Shown here: in pieces, positions 1-9,855 of the stretch
Numbering within the stretch: the stretch's first letter is position 1
How the letters are laid out: each line of letters starts with the position of its first letter
NCBI GenBank assembly: GCA_032718475.1
Contig: JAUCBJ010002225.1
Coordinates: 1 to 24,233, forward strand
Source of the DNA: Nemertoderma westbladi
Lineage: Eukaryota; Xenacoelomorpha; Nemertodermatida; Nemertodermatidae
Length of the DNA stretch: 24,233 nucleotides
Direction of reading: 5' to 3'
The notes under the pieces: model-generated
What the model saw: the letters and a program-made list of their open reading frames with translations, nothing else
What the model was told of the DNA's origin: nothing
The model's database searches: none
Program-made: the position numbers and the translations under genes

Positions 1-913
1 TTAATCTTAATAATAATTATTCAACATCAATTATTTTACAAGTCTTGTCTATGTATAAGATTGCTGAAGACTAAAGAGCTAACTGCCTTATATTTTTAGG
101 ATTATTATAATTAATTTTGTTATGTTTATAATGAATTGTATCTTTTAACAGACTATTTTATGCGCGACCGTGATAATAAAATTAAATGGTGCCGAAATAT
201 TTTCACTTAACTGCAGGTTGGGGGGGGGGGGGGGGGCGCAATCAATATTGTTCCCTCTCCAGGTGAAAATCGACGCAAATAACAGCTTGTTTACTACTAA
301 AATAAAACTGCATCCTGTTCTATAGGAAAAAACATTATGGGGGAAATTTTAGCAAGTTGTGTTTATTTTAGCCGATAGACAAGATTACATGTTTACCAAG
401 TTTGGTTTAATTCAGTCAAAGATTGAATGAGTTACGATGGATACGATTTTAAATTATCAGTGGAGGGTGAAGGCGGCGGGCCAGGATTCAGTTATACTTG
501 AATAAAGAATAGTGATTAAACCAAGGGATACGCGATATATGACACTGCTGTATAAGTTCATTGAATGACTTGATTTCGAAACATTTAATTCAAAACTATA
601 TAAATGTTAATATAATTTTGGATTTTTTTTGTAATAATTAACAGATGAATTATATTTCATTAATTTATTTTTTTATCTAATCACATTATTAAATAACGAA
701 GCACAGAAATAATACTAAGATTGAATATTGAATTGAAGGTACAGTACCGAATTGAATATTTGAGATTGCATAAGATAGAGTATTGAATATCTTCGGCCGT
801 CATCCCGTTCCCGTTGGTGACTCCATTCAGCCATTGGCAACCATTTTGACAGTTTCGATTGGTTTCGTTTTGACTCTTCAGTCCCCGAATAGACCGATGG
901 TCGGCGGGGTTGC
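1..913. other. AT-rich non-coding stretch
   Basis: No convincing coding signal is seen. The stretch is AT-rich and carries one G homopolymer (listed separately). Short open frames at its right edge belong to the reverse-transcriptase remnant that follows or are its antisense shadows. Confidence 0.6.
220..236 (+). repeat. G17 homopolymer
   Basis: An uninterrupted run of 17 G. It is one of three long G/C homopolymers in an otherwise AT-rich window. Its length is prone to polymerase slippage and sequencing error. Confidence 0.9.
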
Positions 914-1215
914 TGTCCCCATGACTGAGGCTGCATTACCAACCAAAATTGCCATCTCCAGGCGCTGGAGCAGAAACTGGTGTGACCGCGGTTCGTGGGT
1001 GGCACTGTGGAGACGAGCCCCGATCTCCCGGAGGAAGGTGGATGTCTCTGGATCGGGGCGGCCAAAGGTCTCAAAGGCCACGGTGCACGGGGTGAAAGAA
1101 ATGGCCCCGGTCCATTAGGTCGCGATACTTAGAGTTTTTAATGCGCTCCGCCCCCTCAGCTGAGTGCCCCCCGGCAATGGTTGTTTGTAGGTGGCTGGGG
1201 GCCAGTGGATCTAGT
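914..1215 (-). pseudogene. Retroelement pol C-terminal fragment (broken)
   Basis: On the minus strand, two frames joined by a frameshift near 1082 give a protein tail. The first part reads DPLAPSHLQTT, then AERIKNSKYRDLMD and GHFFHPV. After an apparent 7-nt insertion it continues with AFETFGRPDPETSTFLREIG, then EPRSHQFLLQRLEMAI and GNAASVMGT. The order 'KY-L...F-PVA-ET-G......GEPR...L-QR---A---GNA' is what I recall from the C-terminus of reverse-transcriptase polyproteins common in invertebrate genomes. The RT core is absent and the frame is broken, so this is a dead 5'-truncated insertion. It may belong to the same broad class as the plus-strand remnant near 10 kb. Family assignment is from memory. 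Confidence 0.65.
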
Positions 1216-1762
1216 AATAATTATCGCAAAGATATGATTACTGGATTAGGTCTGTTGGTAGACCTACGTGATATTAGTTTCTCAAACCAAACCTATCCAT
1301 CCATTGACGTCCAAATATATCCAATTTCTCAATCCATACTAATCAGTATGTAATAATGTACACTGTAATGCAATAATGCTGTAATGTCAATGTCCAACCA
1401 AACAATGCGTTGAGTGTTATCCAACCAGCCTCCGACAGTCCGAGAAATGTTAGGCTAACGGCACCTCACTCTGTCAAATCCGTTAGTGGATGATACAGAA
1501 TCAGCACATCCTGACATCTGTGCAACTCCTGAACTCAGGCGAGCATTTTCTAACACATTCTACAGATGGTGGTCTAATTTATATGGTCTTGTACCGCGAA
1601 TCCGTGTATTATTTCCAGATCTAGGCTAAATTTCGGGTCTTGTACCGTGCACAGTACTGGTGGGCCTTCACAGCTACTGCTATTTTGCCTAATACAGGTC
1701 CCAGAGGTAAATCCTTACCCCATGGGCTGTTACCTCTCTGACTGACAGCGCAACAGCCCTCT
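1216..1762. other. Non-coding spacer
   Basis: Mixed-composition sequence with no supported gene. A 70-residue plus-strand frame at 1141-1353 overlaps the antisense of the retroelement fragment and has no recognisable similarity. Confidence 0.5.
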
Positions 1763-1789
1763 CCCCCCCCCCCCCCCCCCCCCCCCCCC
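1763..1789 (+). repeat. C27 homopolymer
   Basis: An uninterrupted run of 27 C, the longest homopolymer in the window. It encodes the glycine run in a minus-strand shadow frame, which is not a gene. Confidence 0.9.
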
Positions 1790-1963
1790 TCATAAAATAA
1801 ATATATTAAAGTTCCCTCCACTGCTACATTTTTATGGTAGCTTACTGTAGCTTGTGATTTTTGTCAAAATAAATATACTCAGAATAAAAATCGGCATATA
1901 CCCGTCATTCTATGTTATAAACCTTGTCAATATCAACAGCAAGCTGAAGTTGATCTTCTGAAC

Positions 1964-2074
1964 CAAAAAAAAAGAAAAAAATGTATGAAAATAGACAAAA
2001 ACTAAGGAAAAAAGGAAACATTCTAAAAAAAAAGGAAAAAAAAGGAAACGTTCTAAAAAAGGAAAAAAAAGGGA
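1964..2074 (+). repeat. A-rich tract with short tandem repeat
   Basis: An A-rich stretch in which the phrase AAAGGAAACATTCT recurs as AAAGGAAACGTTCT about 30 bp later, each followed by runs of A and GGAAAAA. It looks like a decayed simple repeat or an old retroposon tail. No coding signal is seen. Confidence 0.6.
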
Positions 2075-2084
2075 ACTGAGAGGC

Positions 2085-2990
2085 CTGTTCGGATTTTCTG
2101 TTACCCAGGAAATAACACCATCATTAATTTTAACAGATAATAAATAACTGTAGTACCGGTACGGACGGGCAGACGCACATTGTTACTGAAAGATAATTAA
2201 ATAACTGACATGCGAAACGAAATGGGCTGGGGTTGAACTGCATAGAGAAAATACATTAATAAAGGGAACCCGTATATTATTGAAATTGGTATTTATTGCT
2301 GTATTACTGTCTCAAAAGACTCGAACCAATTTCGAAAAAGACATAATTCAACTGCTTTTTATATCGAATAAACGACCAAATACCACATTGTAAATTGTAT
2401 TTAATAAAATTGTTATATTCCGAACAAAATGAACTCAATATAAAGAAAGCGCGCGAAGTTAAAGCCAAAATTAGCAGTTGATAGCTTTGTTAACATAATA
2501 TATTAAGGATGTTGGACTTTAGTGCAATATCAGAATAATGAAGAACTGGCTGAATAGAATAGTCATTAAGTCTCACTAGCAGCACAAACACAACAGTCTG
2601 GAAACTGGAAGTCTTAATCTGGAACATTTCATTCTGGTTTTCGGGAGATACCTGGATACGTTTTGTCTAGAACGCTTGATTCTCCGCGCAGCTTCCTATA
2701 GTTCTGAATTGTTACTCCAGATTCGAGAACAACTGGTAGAACTAATGCAAAACTGGTTAAGTCCGGAAGTCGCCTTTAAATTTACAGTTATAAGATTCCG
2801 ATATTCGATGTTAAGTGATTAAAGTTTCTTTTCAGTATTATTAATAAACAAAAAATATCCTCAATAACTTCGAGTTTATAAAATTTAGCAAAATCGCGTG
2901 GCGTACAGCCACATCGCATTTCTGTACAGCTGCATGTATCCAGTAGGCCTATCTGTGTTATGTTACAGTTACAGATGTCGGGATGTATAG
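2085..2990. other. Intergenic region downstream of LSM4
   Basis: AT-rich with no supported gene. It lies 3' of the minus-strand LSM4 gene. I see no TTTATT (AATAAA on the minus strand) within about 100 bp of the LSM4 stop, so the polyadenylation site is unclear. Confidence 0.5.
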
Positions 2991-2993
2991 TTC

Positions 2994-3419
2994 TCAGTTA
3001 TTTTTGGGTTTCTTTGGGTGTTGGTCTCCTCTTCCGACCCCTCCACCCCCTCTTGTTCCCCCACCCCGCGGCCCCCCGCCGCCACCCCGTTGAGGTCGAC
3101 TCCCGGCATCCCGCTGCCCCCCACGCCCGCCCCCTCGACCCCCACCAGGGGGGCGCCCCCCGCCCCCTCTGTGCTCTATCTTGACTGTGTCTATAACCTC
3201 GTCCGGGATTCGTAGGTATTTAATTGTTCCTCCCCGGATGTAACATTCCGGGATCTTCCAGAACTTGTCCCCGTCTCTGGACGTGCAAATCACCTCCCGC
3301 AGATTGATGTTCATCCAATTATCACAAGATACCAAATGTCCGTTGTAGGTTTCTCCATTTTTTAACTCTACAAGCATGGGGTGGTTTTGAGCAGCCTTGA
3401 GCAAAGACAACGGCAACAT
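2994..3419 (-). CDS. LSM4: U6 snRNA-associated Sm-like protein LSm4
   Basis: A single-exon ATG-to-TGA frame of 141 residues, close to the usual length for animal LSm4. The Sm fold is complete. Sm1 covers about residues 13-43 ([31 protein letters not shown]) and Sm2 about 61-71 ([11 protein letters not shown]). A Gly/Arg-rich tail (84-135) ends in a basic PKKPKNN. LSm4 is a subunit of the heptameric LSm1-7 ring (cytoplasmic decapping and mRNA decay, P-bodies) and LSm2-8 ring (nuclear, U6 snRNA 3' end). The RG tail is the usual site of symmetric arginine dimethylation and P-body association. The tail-coding DNA is very GC-rich against its AT-rich surroundings. Vertebrate LSM4 genes have several introns, so the absence of introns means either lineage intron loss or a retrocopy. 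No downstream A tract supports a recent retrocopy, and the frame is intact. Confidence 0.93.
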   Translation of the reverse strand: MLPLSLLKAAQNHPMLVELKNGETYNGHLVSCDNWMNINLREVICTSRDGDKFWKIPECYIRGGTIKYLRIPDEVIDTVKIEHRGGGGRPPGGGRGGGRGGQRDAGSRPQRGGGGGPRGGGTRGGGGVGRGDQHPKKPKNN

Positions 3420-3776
3420 ATTTTAGTGTGTTGTGTACTGGTGTAGGCTGGTAGGTACCGGTACCCTACACCCTATATGCCCTACCACCTACTGCACTGC
3501 TGTACTGCAGAGTGAAGAGCAGAGTGCACTATACACTATAGGCCTACTGAGGGAACTCAGAAACTGCCTGACTGCTGAAGGCCTAGCTGCCTAGTACTAG
3601 AAGATTGATACTGCTATCAAATTTTCTAATCAAATTTTGCGGCTGAAATAATTTCTTTCGAAAAACGAAAAATTTCGGTCCTGCGGTCATTGTCATTGTC
3701 ATTACGGATTACGGGGTGGGTTTCTGCAAGTACAGATTGGATTTCTGCCTTCTGGCGCCGGTTGACAAGCATTCTA

Positions 3777-3792
3777 CCCCCCCCCCCCCCCC
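3777..3792 (+). repeat. C16 homopolymer
   Basis: A run of 16 C. It generates the poly-glycine stretch in an 84-residue minus-strand shadow frame at 3626-3880, which I do not regard as a gene. Confidence 0.9.
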
Positions 3793-3884
3793 TCTGTATT
3801 TGAAAAATAGAAAACTTAAAAATATCTTTAAATATCTTAAACGAACGGATGAAGGGGTAGGCATTCACTAGCGGTAACATAGTG

Positions 3885-4028
3885 TAAGGATGATTGATAG
3901 AAATAAAATAAAATATTGAGGGTATTTAGCTGGTTTATTATATTAATTAAAGATAACAATAGTAAACGTTTTCGACCTACCGGTCTCCAGCTAAAGACCC
4001 TCAATATTTTATTTTATTTTTATCCTTA
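3885..4028. mobile_element. Short foldback/MITE-like element, ~144 bp
   Basis: The left arm at 3901-3933 (AAATAAAATAAAATATTGAG, then GGTATTTAGCTGG) is repeated in inverted orientation at 3987-4019 with a single mismatch. The outer ends TAAGGAT (3885) and ATCCTTA (ending 4028) also match. The central loop of about 53 bp has no coding capacity. This is the structure of a miniature inverted-repeat element. No clear target-site duplication is visible, so the superfamily is unassigned. Confidence 0.8.
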
Positions 4029-4217
4029 CTTTAAACATCTTAAAATATCTTAAAAATCTCACACAGTAATACATAAAATACAGTTATGCTGTAGTTAGTG
4101 AAACAAGATTAATATAATATACTGTACAATAGAAATAATACTATAATATACTAAAAAACTGTATACCATAAACGTACTACTGTAGTTAGAGTAATTAATC
4201 ATTGTGGCTGTCTTTTA

Positions 4218-4284
4218 CCTGAGCCGCTAACTGAATGTTTAGAGCGTCAGACATCCAACCCGGAGGTCACCAGTTCGATCCACG
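4218..4284 (+). repeat. tRNA-derived SINE head (decayed)
   Basis: The stretch GAGCCGCTAACTGAATGTTT followed by AGAGCGTCAGAC, then CAACCCGGAGGTCACC and AGTTCGATCC, is laid out like a tRNA gene with A-box-like and B-box sequences. The B box at 4272-4281 is one base from the GGTTCGATCC type. The arms do not form a clean cloverleaf and the A box is degenerate. It is best read as the 5' head of an old tRNA-derived SINE rather than a working tRNA gene. Confidence 0.6.
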
Positions 4285-4399
4285 TGGTCATTGCGTCCAA
4301 TCAGCGTATTTGCATTACGACTCACAGTGGATGATAAGAAGATGAGATGTACTGTAAATTGATGTTTATTAAGATACTGTATATAACCCTATATAGATA

Positions 4400-4590
4400 A
4401 TTTATTATAGGAAGGGATCTAGGGGTCTTAACCTCGAGTGATAAGTTTATTTTACCGAAAATAACTTATATTTTATTGGCGCAATTGTAGGACTAATCCC
4501 ATCAGATGCGTACTTTTTAACCGGGTAGTTTACAAATTTAGGAATCGCGTAATTTTTATTGGAACCCCTAGATCCCTTCCTATAATAAAT
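4400..4590. mobile_element. MITE-like element with perfect 27-bp TIRs
   Basis: Positions 4400-4426 (ATTTATTATAGGAAGGGATC, then TAGGGGT) recur as a perfect reverse complement at 4564-4590, giving a 191-bp unit. The flanking sequence just outside each repeat retains weaker inverted similarity (TTATTA...ATACTGTATA), so the original terminal repeats may have been longer. The interior has no coding capacity. A TA target site cannot be distinguished from the palindromic ends. A partial relative lies at 5746-5822. Confidence 0.85.
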
Positions 4591-5745
4591 GTATAATAAC
4601 AAACACCTCGAAAAATACAGCTTGCCAACACATTGTTACTACTGTATATAGAGATTGTTATAGATAGACCTACTGTACTATCTATCTATCAGTCAAATCA
4701 AAATACCGCATATATTATACACATTCCCAAAGTGATAGGGCCTACAAATAGTTGTTGAAAGTAATGGCGGACCCACTCTAGGATAACTTCCTTATCGAAA
4801 CTCGTTACTTATCGAAACTTGTAATTCCATTAGAGTATTTTCAATTGTGTATATTGGTGATTTTACATGCAGTTTTAGTTTATTTAAGATTAAGTGTTTT
4901 ATAATAATTTAATAATACTGCTTTCTTATGCTTAATCACCAAACCATACACACACGATAATTACAATGGTGAATTACCTTTGATAAACATATGCCGAAAG
5001 AAGCTCGATACGGAGCTCGCACCTCGCCATAATCCAAAATTGTCTTATTAGCCAACTTTAATTCCAGGTTCCATATTTTAATCAATTCCTAAGGTAACTA
5101 GGTACCCGGGGCTTAAACAGAGCAGCCATAGTGATTTATAAAGTAGAACTCTAAATTAAAGTAGATATGGCAACACAAGTTTCGAGACAAAGACACAACA
5201 AATCCCAACACATTTCGATAGCATCCAAACTGTCTCAGACAGAACTGTATGAAATGAATGACAGGGCAGGACTTTCAGATCTTGCACTAATTTGAAGTCA
5301 CTTTGTCATTTATACAGTCGAGCAGCTTTGTAACTTTGTGGCACTTTGGTAACTTTGTAACTTTCTGTAAAGAGGAAAAAACAACTATTTCAGTCTACAA
5401 GCCATTATTATCCCTTCTCTATTGGAGAAACCGTCAGGTCTGCAACACTGGCTTGAAAGTTGAAAATTAATCACCAAATAGGAATAATAATGGCCAAGAA
5501 TAACAAACAAATATTGATATAATTCAATTAGTGCTGTAGGGGCAATAGCAATAATGTTGTGAGTTCTAGAGTCTAAATAAAGAACTTTAATGTGTGTTAA
5601 AAGTTTCTGCCGTGAAATTTCTCGGCTTAAAGATTCAGCCGTGAATTTATGCTGTATGAAATTTCGTGGCTTTAAGTTTTCGCATACTGTATGGTAATTA
5701 GCTTTCTAAGTGGTGACCGTTGTTGTGATTTCCGTAGATTTAAAC
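4591..5745. other. Non-coding spacer
   Basis: AT-rich with no supported gene. It contains a small local reiteration of TTTGTAACTTTG around 5327-5367. Positions 4591-4635 resemble 5823-5885, extending the relationship between the two inverted-repeat elements into their flanks. Confidence 0.5.
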
Positions 5746-5822
5746 GTCCAACAATTGCGACCAACAAAACGTAATCATTCGACTCATTCGAGGTTAAGAC
5801 CCTTTTAGTTCCTATAATAAAT
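5746..5822 (-). mobile_element. Partial relative of the 4400-4590 element
   Basis: Read on the minus strand, this begins ATTTATTATAGGAACTAAAA, continues with GGGTCTTAACCTCGAATGAG, and later has GGTCGCAATTGTTGGAC. The left half of the 4400-4590 element reads ATTTATTATAGGAAGG, GGTCTTAACCTCGAGTGA and TGGCGCAATTGTAGGAC. The copy is diverged, inverted, and lacks an identifiable second end. A 68-residue minus-strand frame across it (5672-5878) is not a gene. Confidence 0.65.
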
Positions 5823-6291
5823 ATACAGTATAATAATAACAAACTCTTTTGAAAACACAGTTTATTGCCATTTGCCAACGCATTGTATAGGCCTTTCTTT
5901 CTGTTTGATTGTCATTCTGCATTCTCAGTATGACTGCAGTACAGCAGTAGTTCAGTAGTTTTAGCGCAGTACAGCAGTGGTATTGAATACAGGAATACGA
6001 ATACTGGATCTGGAATACCGGTACCGTACAGACAGACCGAATACAATACAGGAATACTGATGTACTATCTGACTGTACCGTCTGAGATGTTACTGTAGCC
6101 GTGAGATATAGTTGTATAGGGCATAGGGCCTAGTCAAATTCTGAATCTGGCATTCCAATTAAAATTATTTGGCGTTCGTTCGCAACAGTGTACCGCTACT
6201 ACAGTTACCGGTAGCGGCACCGTTATTTTTCTGCAATCGCCCCAATCTTGATTATAAACGCATCTTGCTTTCTTCTTCCCGCTCCCGGTTT
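5823..6291. other. 5' region of the thioesterase gene
   Basis: Non-coding sequence with frequent TACCGGTAC- and TACTGTA-like words and no obvious TATA box at a fixed distance. It should contain the promoter and 5' leader of the downstream gene. An in-frame stop at 6160-6162 and the absence of any in-frame ATG before 6292 fix the start of that gene unless there is an upstream exon. Confidence 0.5.
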
Positions 6292-7133
6292 ATGTGTGGC
6301 AACGCAACTTCATCAATGGGAGAAGCCGCAGTTATTCCCGCCACCGGAAACCATTCAGCGTCCTTTATTTTCCTGCATGGATTGGGCGACAGTGGACACG
6401 GATGGTGCGAAAACTTTGCTCCATTGAAAAAACCCCATATTCGTTACATATTTCCACATGCTCGTGATTCTCCAGTAACTATCAACGGTGGTGTCTCGAT
6501 GCCTTCGTGGTTTGATCTGTTCTCTATGCGACCTGGGGGGCCTGAAGATGGCAAGGGGATTATCAAAGCTACTAAACTGGTAGAAAAGTTAATAAATGAA
6601 GAACATAGAAAAGGGATACCTTCTCATCGTATAATTATTGGCGGTTTTAGTCAGGGTGGTGCTCTGTCTCTTTACACGGGTCTAACACATAAAGAGCGAC
6701 TAGGAGGCTTAGTGCTTCTCAGTAGCTGGCTGCCACTGCATAATACGTTTCCTAGTGTGAGTTTCCGGTATTCATATTCATGCCGGTAATGTGTAATAAT
6801 CTGTTGGAGGTCTATATCTGTACGTTTCCCCTTACGCTACTGCAACCGGTAGTCCTAGGCCTATATAAAATAATTTTATTTACTTATCTTTTAATTTTTT
6901 ATTAGGCTCTTAGCAATGATAACCGCACGATTCCTATCCTGCAATGCCATGGAACAGCTGATCCAATGGTCCCTATACAAATAGGCCAAATGACGTCATC
7001 TCGACTGCAGCAGCTATTGGCTGGCGAGATTGTTATGAAGGAATACGATGGACTAGGTCATTCATCTAATCCACAGGAAATGGTAGATGTTGAACAATTT
7101 ATAGACAGCAAACTGCCTCTACATCCAACCTGA
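6292..7133 (+). CDS. LYPLA1/2-like: Acyl-protein thioesterase (LYPLA1/2 type), two exons
   Basis: Join exon 1 (6292-6756) to exon 2 (6906-7133). The product is 230 residues, the family's usual length. It is an alpha/beta hydrolase that removes palmitate from cysteine on cytosolic membrane proteins and has lysophospholipase activity. Visible family features are FLHGLGDSGHGW (27-38), the nucleophile elbow GGFSQGG with Ser120, Asp174 in GTADPMVP, and His207 in DGLGHSS, which complete the catalytic triad. The start at ATG 6292 gives MCGN, matching the conserved N-terminus in which Cys2 is itself palmitoylated in mammals. The frame stays open upstream to 6163 but only from a TTG codon. The intron falls in phase 0 after Ser155. 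Without splicing the frame would stop at 6787-6789 and lose the Asp and His. Confidence 0.95.
6757..6905 (+). other. Intron of the thioesterase gene (149 bp)
   Basis: The donor GTGAGT at 6757 follows CCTAGT. The acceptor is a T-rich tract ending TTTTTTATTAG at 6905. Removing 149 bp joins ...HNTFPS to ALSNDNRTIP in the same frame and restores the catalytic Asp and His region. A nearby alternative AG at 6912-6913 would break the frame. Confidence 0.93.
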
Positions 7134-7604
7134 GTCACTTACTGGGAGCCAGATAACTCATTCCTTTTTTTAGTATCTTAGACATTGTGCTGATAACGCG
7201 GATGGGCTGACAACTGATATCGTTCCCTTAATGCAATTAAACATTTCTTCATTGCTGCAGCCTAAATGCGCCTATATTATTGTAATTTAGAAATTATATA
7301 CTCATTGCGCGACTACCTGTGTTGTTACCCGTGCTATGTTATGGAGCGCCGTTCCGACCAAAAGTACATGACATTCCCGTTCCGAGAATACAATATCGGC
7401 CCGAGTATGCTAAATCAGTTTTGAATGGTAAATTATTCAGAAATCATAGGGTTTCTTTATTAATTCTAAGTTTAAGGACAAACACTAAGAATTATATAAA
7501 TAATAATGCCGGTATTGGTACAGTTATACCCGCCAATAAGTGAATGCATTTTTGGGACGATATTAGGTACTGGTGGCATACAGGGGACCCTCCAATATTC
7601 CCAC
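7134..7604. other. 3' flank of the thioesterase gene
   Basis: Likely 3' UTR then intergenic DNA. ATTAAA at 7236-7241, about 103 bases after the stop, is the best candidate polyadenylation signal. A 74-residue plus-strand frame at 7319-7543 has no recognisable features and I do not call it. Confidence 0.5.
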
Positions 7605-7848
7605 CTCTCCAATATTCATAACTCTCGTTTATTGTTTTGGTTCCTTTCAACCAACCCACCTCTGCAACCTACTTCTTTTCCAACTTGCGGGACCTTCCAA
7701 TATTCCTAACTCTCGTTTATTGTTTTGGTTCCTTTCAACCAACCCACCTCTGCATCCTGCTTCTTTTCCAACTTGCGGGACCTTCCAATATTCCTAACTC
7801 TCGTTTATTGTTTTGATTCCTTTCATTTCAAACTGCCTCTGTAACCTG
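7605..7848 (+). repeat. 88-bp tandem repeat, ~2.8 copies
   Basis: The phrase ACTCTCGTTTATTGTTTTGG starts at 7621 and 7709, and at 7797 with one change (TTTTGA), an exact 88-bp period. Copies 1 and 2 are nearly identical through CAACCAACCCACCTCTGC and TTCCAACTTGCGGGACCTTCC. The third is truncated and diverges after about 30 bp. The short frames here are repeats, not genes. The core recurs near 16.5 and 17.0 kb. Confidence 0.85.
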
Positions 7849-8299
7849 CCTACAAGTACCGATACTCAAATCCAGAAGGGGTCCCATGTATGCAACCAGT
7901 GTCCGATAGTAATTTCTCGGGCCTATAATAATTATCAGGCCGAGTTTTCATTCTTGGGACGAGAGTGTCCTCAGGCTGCCCCGTACCGTGCCATTATATT
8001 TGTTTAACTTATTGCTTGTAATGTGCCATATAGCATTGGCTCAATTTATGTTTATCCAAAAAAAATAGTTAACAATCTGATTATAATAGTTGGAATTGGG
8101 TTTTCTATAATGATATAGCTGTCTCGTTAATACGATATTCTATATGTCTGCATTCCAAATATAAATTGCTCATAAATTTTCACATATTCTTGTTTCAGCC
8201 ATATGCATTTTTACATGCAAGCTCAAAATAAAATTATCATTGGAATAGTATAATTATTTACTCTCTATAATTGGCATACTGCAATGCCGCTTGGATCTA
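7849..8299. other. Non-coding spacer
   Basis: No supported gene. AT-rich from about 8030 onward. Confidence 0.45.
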
Positions 8300-9855
8300 A
8301 GATTGTTATGGCGGCCACAACTCCAAGTCCCCATACATAACCCATAACTTTCGAGAGATTATCCTCACCTTCAAGGCCAGTGTCCTTGAAAGGCCTTGCT
8401 TTTATCAACCATGCTTATTCACTCCATGAGGCCGTCAAAGCACAAGATTGTGCACTGGCTGGTCCTCACGGCAAAAGCAATGTCCTGATCCTACTTTCCT
8501 TGGGCAATATTTGATTCTGGGCCTCAGTAAGTGGCCTTAGTAAAAAAGGTTTAATTTACCACTTCGATAAATAGGACTGAACAATGTTATGTGCAGGTAA
8601 CATATATCTACTAGACTCAGACATCAATTGCTAATAACCCCAACAGTTTAGATATTATAACGTATGAGATTGAACAGGTCTACTCGCCAGGAACCTACTG
8701 TACAATATCGGACGGTGCACAACAGTAATGAGTTTGTCACAACCCATTGGATGTGTTCCTGCAGTGAACGAGATAGTACTATGCAGCAGACACACTGCAA
8801 AATCTTGATACGCTTTGGAAGGATGTGCTATGATAGGAAATTCCTCACCAATAATACCCCAATCCAATGTAGGTTCAAGGACATGTAGAGTCGAAACCGG
8901 TAAACAGCACATCGGAAAAACAAGCGGTAATCATTTAGACCTACCAGGTGGTGTTCAATTGGTTACTGTGGTAGGTGCTAAGTCAGTGAATCATGTTCCA
9001 CAGGTTTGAGCTCAGTCATATCCTTCAGTTGGTGATGATTCCGTTTCTTTGGCTGTTGCTCAAGTGGTTTCCTTGTTAGGAACCCAATGCTTATGCCATG
9101 TAGAACTGGTTCTTGTTTGAGGTGTAAATTGCAGGAAGAAGAACTCGAACTCGTTCTGTTCAAACTGCCATCCTTCCACCTCATGGCAATGCTGTAATTA
9201 TGATGCTTGGCCAGGATTACGGGACCTCCCCTTCAGTTAGTGCTACCCGTTACCATTCATGACAGGTCCTGCGATTCCTGTGGAAGCTTTTGCAATGAGT
9301 GAGACTGTGGCAGACACCAGCCATCCTTTATCATCAGTCACTGGTCCGCCGGGTCCCCCAACACCGTCATGGGTCAGTCGGGTCCTCCAATGACAGTTAT
9401 GGGCCAGTCCTGGTTGTGGTAGGTGTTGCGTTTGTACTTTATGTGGAACATGTATAGTAACTGCCGTTGCACATGAGCTTCCGATCAATGTATCAGTTGC
9501 CTTCCATCCGCATTAGGGGTCAATAGATGCATGATTCGGGCAACAGTTAATCCAGTGTGATAGCACAGTGATCCTCAGATGATCTACTGGTTCAGTCTGT
9601 CAATTCCAGTTTCCGGGTTTTTCGTAAATGTGAATAGATCTTATAACGTAATCGTTCATTGACTCTCTACTCAAGGAGTTCCACAGTGCACCGGAGTTCC
9701 ACATCATTCCCTTTGAGAAGATCCATGCCCAAATGGTTCTGAGCAGCGAGCAGGCAATGCAGCAGGCCCTTCTGCACTTGATGTCTACGGGTGGAAATAT
9801 TAGGCAGCACGATTCAGAGGTTATTCCACCGATGTGTAATCTAGTATTGAGAGGG
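8300..9855. other. GC-richer block, presumably decayed retroelement body
   Basis: Base composition rises compared with both flanks and short frames appear on both strands, but none exceeds about 120 residues and none is recognisable. It lies immediately upstream of, and continuous in composition with, the reverse-transcriptase remnant at 9856-10322. It is therefore plausibly the mutated N-terminal part and leader of the same insertion. That is inference from position and composition only. The 122-residue minus-strand frame at 9600-9968 runs antisense to the RT remnant. Confidence 0.35.

Noticed and set aside
715-1118. 119-residue minus and 111-residue plus frames
   Set aside because: They overlap the retroelement fragment in wrong frames; only the 878-1081 minus frame and its shifted upstream neighbour match a family pattern.
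2960-3215. Proline-rich plus-strand frames
   Set aside because: They are antisense to the Gly/Arg-rich tail of LSM4.
3626-3880. 84-residue minus-strand frame beginning MLPL, like LSM4
   Set aside because: The resemblance ends after four residues, and the frame runs through a C16 homopolymer.
4218-4284. Functional tRNA gene
   Set aside because: The B box is good but the A box and stems are degenerate; a SINE head fits better.
6169-6291. Thioesterase start at 6169
   Set aside because: The codon is TTG; the first in-frame ATG (6292) gives the conserved MCGN N-terminus and the family length of 230.
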